This document shows positions 54,262 through 64,000 of a stretch of DNA of 64,000 bases, in pieces (the first letter of the stretch is position 1; every line of letters starts with the position of its first letter). This DNA is from Cacajao melanocephalus (lineage: Eukaryota; Chordata; Mammalia; Primates; Pitheciidae). The position numbers and the translations under genes are program-made. Where the stretch lies: the NCBI GenBank assembly GCA_963573385.1, contig CAUYLG010027055.1:62001-126000 (forward strand). The letters run 5' to 3'. The notes below the pieces were generated by a model that was given only the letters and a program-made list of their open reading frames with translations, was not told the origin of the DNA and did not search any database.

Positions 54262-55309
54262 AGTTAAAAAAGTAATCTTGACCCAATTCTCCCTCTAAAA
54301 TAACAGGACAATTATTTTCCACACTAAAAGTAGGCAGGATAAAAGTATTTGATATATTTGATAGTCTGACATAAAGTTACCAAAGGAAAAATGAAATTAA
54401 GAACAGAATAACACCCCTACAGTTCATGAAAGAATGCCAGAAAGGCATTGCGATACAACAAATTAAAATAATAATTTAACGTTTTATAATACAATAAAAT
54501 AAAATTTAAAATAGAAACAGTAAAAAACAAAAATAAATATCAGAAAAACTTATAAATCAATTGATAAGATTACACAATTTTAAAATAGAAGTGTTAAAAC
54601 TCAATAAAACAATAAAATACTATGTCAAAAATTATAATAAATATAAAGACAACTCTAGAACAACTTGGGAGTGTATAAATTTAATACATGAATTAAGAGA
54701 AACAAAAATGAAAAGTAGTACAATGTTAAACATTAAAGGAAGTGAAAAAGGAAATAAAAGTATTAAAAAGAAGTGAGAGTTTTGGTAGATAGGAAAAATT
54801 ATACAACATACTTACAAAAACCTTTAAGAAAAAAGCAGAAATGAATGAAATATAACAAATATGAATAGTAATATTACAAGAAAAGTTTACTAAAAAAAAA
54901 AATGAAGTGGAAACTATACAGGGTCATGTCACTATATGCCTGAAAAAATGTCAACTGAGAGTGAAAAACCCTGAGACAATTTATAGTAAAAAACTTAGAT
55001 TTTGAAAATGTCTCTAAAGTATCCAAGTTAAAAAAAATCAATTTATTTTCAGTGACAGTAAATCAAATCGTCATCAGAGGTTTTGCTAGGAAATTTATGC
55101 TTGAAGAGAATGGAATACACATAGTAGATAAGAAAAGAAAAGATTTGTCATACAATTTTTTATAAAGGCAAAATTATCTTAAAACATAACAATTGTACTT
55201 AAATATGAACACTGTCTCAGGATAGTGTTCTTATGGGTCCTTTCTTTGTAATTTGCTAAAGAAATTCAGACAAGGAAAAGACTGGTAAGAATTCAACATA
55301 AGAAGTAAT
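54262..55309. other. A-rich sequence, possibly old LINE remnant
   Basis: The plus strand is very A-rich with lysine-like codons and no repeat I can name. The 71-codon frame at 54561-54776 is Lys/Asn-rich and likely a compositional artefact. Confidence 0.4.
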
Positions 55310-55412
55310 GGGGAAGGCAGGTTGGCTCATGCCTGTAATTCCAACACTTTGCACTTTGGGAGGCTGATGGGGGCAGATCACTTGAGGTCAGGAGTTCGAG
55401 ACCAGTCTGGCC
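55310..55412 (+). mobile_element. Alu fragment (left monomer only)
   Basis: Sense Alu sequence up to 'gaccagtctggcc', cut off there. An internal 'cactttg' duplication is present (55,346-55,360 region). It abuts antisense L1 sequence without a poly(A) tail or duplication. Confidence 0.88.
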
Positions 55413-58028
<2,616 letters not shown>

Positions 58029-58097
58029 TTCATTTTAATACTATACAACATTGAGTTGGGTTGTTTATATTTGAAGAAATCAAAAATACACAAACAA

Positions 58098-58126
58098 AGA
58101 CACACACACACACACATATACACAAA
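58098..58126. repeat. (CA)n microsatellite
   Basis: About 10 CA units then mixed 'tatacaca'. Likely length-polymorphic. Confidence 0.9.
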
Positions 58127-60590
58127 CACTATAGTTATGTTTAATTAAGATTAAAAGACTTGAATCAGAGATATTTCAACTGTTATTATTTCTGACTATC
58201 AGTATAAGAGTTTCTTAATTTGCATGGTATATATTATACATTTTTCTCCACTGAAATGGTGTTCAAGATGTGGTTTGGAGGGAAATATTGTTCAAGTACC
58301 CTCAACTTACATCAATAAAGTTTAAGATCCTACACAAATCAGAAGGTGACCCTTCAGAATGATGCCCTGGACCTGTATGTATCCCCATCCTGTCCTGTGT
58401 TTTTCCGATAAGAATCGTCTCACATAGTCAATTTAAAACATAAACTAAAATCTGCCTCCAGTATACTGTTACAATAATCTCAAATAAACCTTCTATGCAA
58501 GGTGCTTTTTAGAATGGTAAAATGACAGAGCTGAGGCTTTTTCAAAAGTATAGGCCATTTGAGTTGTACTCTTACTAATGTGTTTGTGTGTGTCAAAATA
58601 TTCTGGATTTGCTTCCTGTTAGTAGCAGGTTTAAGTAGAAGGGAAGATGGAAGACTTTTATCCTCACTTGACTATAATTATTAAATTTTTTATCTATGAC
58701 AAAAGAAAGTAATAATAGGTATTATTACAAAAGTTGTTTTAGCTCAGTTTACAATATTCTTAAACCACAAATATCATTTATTTCCTTTGTTATCTCCCTT
58801 CATCTTTAAATGTCCTACATTTTTCAACACTTTGTGCCAAGTAAACATCCTGAAGCCTTGCCTTAGTATTATAGCAACAGATTTTATTTTTAGTTAGAAA
58901 AAATGTATTAATATGATCCAGTGATGGCTTATTGTATTTGTCAAAACACAGATTTACTTCCCTAATTGTTTCAGAGATATATAACTGATATAAAATCTAG
59001 AAATAAATAGGCTAATGAAAATGCTAATTCTTCGTATTATCCATGAAATTTATTTCAGTTTCTTATTTGAAAACTATCAGTACCTGAGAAAACTATGCAG
59101 CACAAAGTAGGACTATATCATATATTGTTAAATGTAATGAAAAACATGTAAAGTAGACTTCTTCATTACCTGTGGTTGTTATAGTAAGTGAAGTATATTA
59201 AATGGAAATTAAATCTATAGTTGGAAAAAACCCACCACAGATATCTATGCAACATATATATCTAAAATCTAGCCTATTTATTAACCTTTATTAACCTCTG
59301 TGGTAGAATAAAAATGCTAAACCTTAAGCAAGAGCCAGTTATATTATATATCAGTATTCTGTTTTAGAAAAAGCTTATTCCATCTTTTAACTTAAATATG
59401 AAGGATGTGACTAACTCAGTCCCACAGTTCAAATTTTGTGCTTTAAATAAGCAAAGTACTTGTAAGTCAATGTCATGAGCACATTTGGAACATTTTGCCA
59501 GTGTGGTAAAGTCAACTCAGTTTGCAGAAGTTTAATCCTGATAGTAATTTCATTATCCCCTGGAAAACGAATCATACTTCTGGGAATCACATATCATTCT
59601 CAGCTGATGTTGAGTGGCTAATAGGGTTGTGTATCATTTTTTCAGACTGAATAAATTTTTTCTTCTTAATTAATCATCTTAATGAATGCCCAGTTCTCTT
59701 CACCTTCAGTTCTGAATATGAATCAATTTCAAACACAAGCTTAATGAGAATGAGACCAAGGAAAATTTTGCCTTGTGAAAAAAGTGATGTGCAAAGGGTC
59801 AAAATACTCAATCAGCACTGTCTTCATTAGAATCATTTGAATAAATGAAAACTAAATACTTTTTAGAGTAAAAGAAGTATATTATTTCATCCATGTAGTC
59901 TGTTGTGCTTTTGTGAATTCTAATTATTAACATTATTAATAGCTTTACTCATATGTAGAGAAAACTATTGCTATTTCTCTTAGATTGCTTTCTGATGTGT
60001 GACACTTATTTACAAGAACACTGATATTTGTGGTAAAATTTATGGCCATATTTCTATTTGTATTTCTTTGAAAACCCACAAAATTAATTACCTTTGTGCC
60101 TTTATTAATCAAATTCATCAATCACATGATTTGATCAAGAGACATGCCTAGTCATCTTTCTTACTCCAATCCAAAAAGTAGTTAAGACAATAACTATTGG
60201 AAATAATTTAGAATTTTAATGATATTACCTAAATATTGGATTTTAATTCACATTATTGATGATGTAATATAATAATTTTCAGTCTTCTTGAAGGTAAGTC
60301 TGAAAGATTCTATTTGCCACTTTGGTGATGAAGCTAAGGCTTCAACTGATTACAGCTTTTGCAAATGATCATGTGATTTATTAATGACAATGTTAAGATA
60401 TAACAATTGTTTGACTTCTTATATATGTCATTATCAATCACAAATACTAGCTTAAACTTGATGCATTTTAGTTTGGCAACCAACTTAAAACAAGTATAAG
60501 TAAACCTACTAAAAACTGTCACTACTGGGCACCCACTAAGGCCAAATACTCTTCAAGAGTCATACATCAAATCAATAATCATTCACATTG
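58127..60590. other. AT-rich intergenic DNA, no gene seen
   Basis: No recognised gene or repeat over about 2.5 kb. No frame above about 62 codons with any motif. Confidence 0.45.
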
Positions 60591-60810
60591 TTTTTATAAT
60601 CACATTTTACAATCACTGTATCTACTATTGTTCTAAATATTTGACTCAAAATTCTCACTTAAACTTGACAGTGATATTATAATGAAAGTAAAAATATGGC
60701 CCCCATTTTGAAAATGAGAACACCAAAATTTAGAAAACTTATGATTTGTCCACATTTATATGACTAAGAAATTGTAAGGCTGCGACATTCACTGGGCTCT
60801 AGGCTCTATA
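60591..60810 (-). mobile_element. MIR SINE relic
   Basis: The plus strand shows 'cccccattttgaaaatgagaa', 'acttatgatttgtccacattt', 'ctaagaaattgtaaggctgcgacatt', matching the antisense MIR core order ('cccattttacagatgaggaaa ... cttgcccaaggtcac ... agtggcagagctgg'). Confidence 0.75.
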
Positions 60811-60902
60811 ACATGTGTTTATAATACTGCTGCTATTGATGATGGTGTCATAATCGACTGGGTGAGTGTAACGACCGTGAGAAAATGATGTCAATGATAT
60901 TG

Positions 60903-60923
60903 AAAATGATGATGATGATGATT
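60903..60923. repeat. (GAT)n trinucleotide microsatellite
   Basis: About six ATG/GAT repeats. Short. Confidence 0.8.
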
Positions 60924-60994
60924 AGGAGGCTATTGAATAGTACTGTTTAGATATAGTTTGGCTTTAGTAGTACACTGTTTACATTTGAACATGA

Positions 60995-61140
60995 ACTTTG
61001 CTAGTTGCCTCCTTTCTGAGCATCATGAAATTACTTAAGCTTTTATCTCCTTATCTGAAAAATGGGCAAAATGACAGTATTATCTCATAGGGAGGTTGTT
61101 AACAGGGTTTGCATAGGTTACTCCGTGTAATCCTTACCAC
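60995..61140 (+). mobile_element. MIR SINE relic
   Basis: 'aattacttaagcttttatctccttatctgaaaaatgggcaaaatga' type core and 'cagggtttgcataggttactc' follow the MIR sense consensus order. Confidence 0.65.
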
Positions 61141-62990
61141 CTCGCATTGAGGCAATTTTTTCAGATGGTTGGAAAACTAAATCGGCAAATTTAGATAATA
61201 AATCTGCCGATGCTTTTATACAAGTATGTGCATAAATTTGAATTCTTATCCAGGTTTCTTTGATACAAAGTTCATGTTTTTTCCATTATGCAATATAGTT
61301 TTTCTAACAGCATATTTAATAAAGCACAATATATCTGATGATATATTTGCAGAATCTTTGAATGAAATTTGAATGCTGATCATTTTTAGCCAACTATAGA
61401 AATACAGAAATTACTCTGCTAGAAAGCAACATGTAACCAATTCAACTGATACCAATGAGTTTTTAGAAATTATACACAAAAGCCTTTTCATAAAATGGTT
61501 GATTTTTCCCAATAGACACATCTGGCTATCTCATAGCCTTTTTAAATAGAGAAATAAAATTTTCAGAAATATGGATTTACAAAGCATGGTGGTCATGAAC
61601 TCTTCTCCATATTTCAAAACTGGGCAGCCAGACACAAAGTTCCTCTGGGCTGCTGGCCCAGTGAATCATGTCACAAATATAGTAATGGTTGAATATGCTG
61701 AGTGCCAAACTAAACTCCTAATGTTCTGTTTCAATCCAGCAGATTCTATTGTGGCTGATTTTGGAATAAGGGCAGGTTGGCTTACTGCCATATTTTTCAC
61801 TCAACCCTGCACTGAAGGCAAAGAGCCAGAATTTGAGAGAAATCTGTGGAGATTTTAATTTTTTTCTCCTATATAATTACATAGTATATTAATTGAACTC
61901 CACTGATAGTTGGAAAACTATTCAGAAAGGGATCCTGCTGCTGCTTATGTGCAGACAGGATGGAAACGATTTTACATTTGGAATAATTACTTTATGGTCA
62001 GTTGAATTAATAGTCTGTGGGAAATATGAGTGAGGAGGCAATTGGTTCACCAAATTTAAGTAGGAGAAAACAAGATTAAAGGCAATAACAGTTAATTAAT
62101 CTCAAAATATTTTATAATAAGACCAGAAATTCCAAATACCAATGATAGTTAAAAGATTATCTACTCACAGTCTTCAGGACTAAATTTAAGGATAGCATCT
62201 AAGTTCAAGTAGATGTATTGATAGTCATTGGCATAATTAAACAGAAGAGAAACTTGAAGACAAAATGCAAATACCTGCATTGCCATCATGGGCATAATTC
62301 ATTCTGAATCAGTGTATATTGTTGTCATTCTCATATAAAAGAAATATTTAGTCAACAGTCACATCTCCCAGTATCTGGTTTGCTATTGACTCCAATTTTG
62401 GTAATCATAATGCATGAAAAAATAATTGGTGCCACCACACAAGAAAAAGTTTAATTATTATCATGTCTTATCAATCATTTTTAATCTACCTCAATTTTTA
62501 TCTTAAACTATATAAAATTATCTTTTACAAATGTAATGATGTCTTAAACAAATTAGCCAATATTTCTCTAACAACCACAGCTCTATTTGCCTGATAAGAA
62601 TTAGATTATTTCAGAAGTGATTTTAAAGATGATGCAAAAAATGATAGAGAGGAAAAATAAAATTTACCATCAGTTAGATGATTCTAGTACTCAAGAAAAT
62701 ATTACTATGATTCTGTATCCTTAATGGTTATTTATATTGTTCACGAGATTAATTGATGTCCTCAGACAATTCCAGAAATTCACTTGAATCTAGCTCTTAG
62801 TTCTTTTGAAGGATTTAATAATTTAGAAAACAGAAGTAGAAAAAAATATTGTATCAAAGAGATTTGAATTTAGGGATGTAAATAATTACTATGTGAAGTA
62901 ATGCATATGTTGGTTGGCTCAATTTGGTGATTACACAATGGATACATGTTTCAGGAAAAAATGTACATGATAAATGTATGAAATTTTTGT
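61141..62990. other. AT-rich intergenic DNA; 95-codon frame of unknown meaning
   Basis: The plus frame at 61571-61858 (95 codons) has a balanced amino-acid composition, unlike most frames here, but no domain, no recognisable relatives and no exon context. I do not call it a gene. The rest is unrecognised. Confidence 0.4.
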
Positions 62991-63530
62991 CCATTAAAAG
63001 CATTACATATATATTTATATGCATGCATACACACACACATATATCTACATATACATACATACAGCAACAATTATATATACCTATATATAAGCATATATAT
63101 ACACTTACATATTAACATAATACATAAGCTATATATATATATATAAAGGTATTATGTAATCATATAATTATATAATTTATAAATATAATAACATAATTAC
63201 ATATTATATGGTTTATAAATATAAATATAAATTATGGAATATATAAGCTATATATACAAAAGCATTATATGCCTTATAAGTTATACCTTATAATACCTTT
63301 CTACTTTATATACCTTTATATAACTTTATATATATCTTCTATATACATTGTACATATATACTATAATTACATTATATATTTATATATACCTTATATAGTT
63401 AATATAATAGTAAGATTAAAATATAATATTAAATATATAATTAGAATACTATAATACGGTATTATATAATTAATATAATAATATAAGGTATATATATACG
63501 TGTGTTACATGATATATAAATATAGGTATC
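62990..63530. repeat. TA-rich tract with (CA)/(TA) microsatellite
   Basis: Roughly 540 bp of almost pure A/T built from TATATA, TATAA, ATTATA and 'ccttata' blocks, entered through a short CATA/CACA repeat at 63,010-63,062. Several self-complementary blocks occur. The frames in it (61-68 codons) reflect composition only. Confidence 0.92.
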
Positions 63531-64000
63531 TATAGAAAAAAGTCAGCAATTAATGTAAAAGAACTTATATAATAGTCTTAACATATAGGGAAGACACTTG
63601 TGTTGACAACATACAATAATATGTAAGTAAAGGCATATATATATATACCTCTTATGTTTAACTAGGGTGGTTTAATATAAACTGAATATTAGAATCTGAG
63701 GTACTTCTGTTACTGGCTGCTATTTTATCTAATTTACTCTGTGTACCTACTTGTTTATCACTTTTCTATTTGTTCACATAATTAGTTTTCAAGCTTCAGG
63801 CAGACCAATAAAATTTAGGAAATTTGTATTGTTTTAGTAAGAAAAACTCTTTAATTATTTTGGATTTGAAAGAAAATCGGGACTTAGCTGTCCAGTTAAA
63901 CCTCATGTTTTACAAGGACTGCTTTTCAAATATATTTTGTTATAATTTGATGTAGAGTTGATAGCTAACAAGAGGAAAAAAGAGATCAAAGTGTTCCAAA
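63531..64000. other. AT-rich intergenic DNA, no gene seen
   Basis: No repeat or gene recognised up to the right window edge, apart from a short (TA)n at about 63,634-63,646. Confidence 0.4.

Noticed and set aside
63269..63454. Frames in the TA-rich tract
   Set aside because: Ile/Tyr-rich translation reflects base composition only.

Overview
The window looks like primate, most likely human, nuclear DNA. It is very AT-rich and carries several Alu elements (one of the youngish S/Y type), primate-specific L1PA-type and older L1 copies, MaLR LTRs, MIR, L2 and MER5A relics, and a broken class I (gamma-like) endogenous retrovirus. No protein-coding gene, exon, tRNA, rRNA or CRISPR array can be supported. 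The open reading frames are short (longest about 206 codons), and nearly all of the longer ones fall inside transposable elements or on their opposite strand. I read it as a gene-poor intergenic or deep intronic stretch. Repeat names below come from recognising consensus patterns by eye; subfamily names are tentative.

Layout. 1-8.6 kb: an L1 end (minus) at the left edge, then old AT-rich DNA with LINE, MIR and MER5A relics. 8.6-9.1 kb: an Alu with clean target-site duplications, followed by a palindrome-rich AT patch. 9.1-14.0 kb: mostly unrecognised AT-rich sequence. 14.0-21.3 kb: a degraded provirus on the minus strand, with its 5' LTR at the right, a proline-tRNA-type primer-binding site, gag-like and pol-like remnants, and a shorter 3' LTR at the left. 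21.7-23.3 kb: two MaLR LTRs. 23.4-24.0 kb: an unclassified GC-richer island. 24.7-27.0 kb: an old L1M interrupted by a younger L1 that kept both ends but lost its middle.

28.4-36.2 kb: a 21-bp perfect hairpin, a tetranucleotide microsatellite in a dispersed repeat, an AluJ and an L2. 36.2-39.4 kb: an antisense L1M that received an L1PA insertion with an inverted 5' scrap and an Alu. 39.5-41.4 kb: MaLR internal sequence plus LTR, interrupted by a rearranged Alu-Alu composite. 42.8-46.0 kb: antisense L1M with an Alu. 46.9-50.5 kb: sense L1M/HAL1-like DNA with an Alu, then a sense L1 3' end. 50.6-54.3 kb: an L1M tail, a 5'-truncated L1PA with 13-bp target-site duplications, and a twin-primed L1. 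55.3-58.0 kb: an Alu fragment fused to an antisense L1 5' region that itself holds an Alu. 58-64 kb: mostly unique AT-rich DNA with two MIRs, ending in a roughly 0.5-kb TA-rich tract at 63.0-63.5 kb.

Nothing here forms a working gene system. The interest lies in retrotransposition by-products: nested insertions, 5' inversions, an internally deleted L1, a chimeric Alu and asymmetric LTRs, plus hairpin-prone DNA.
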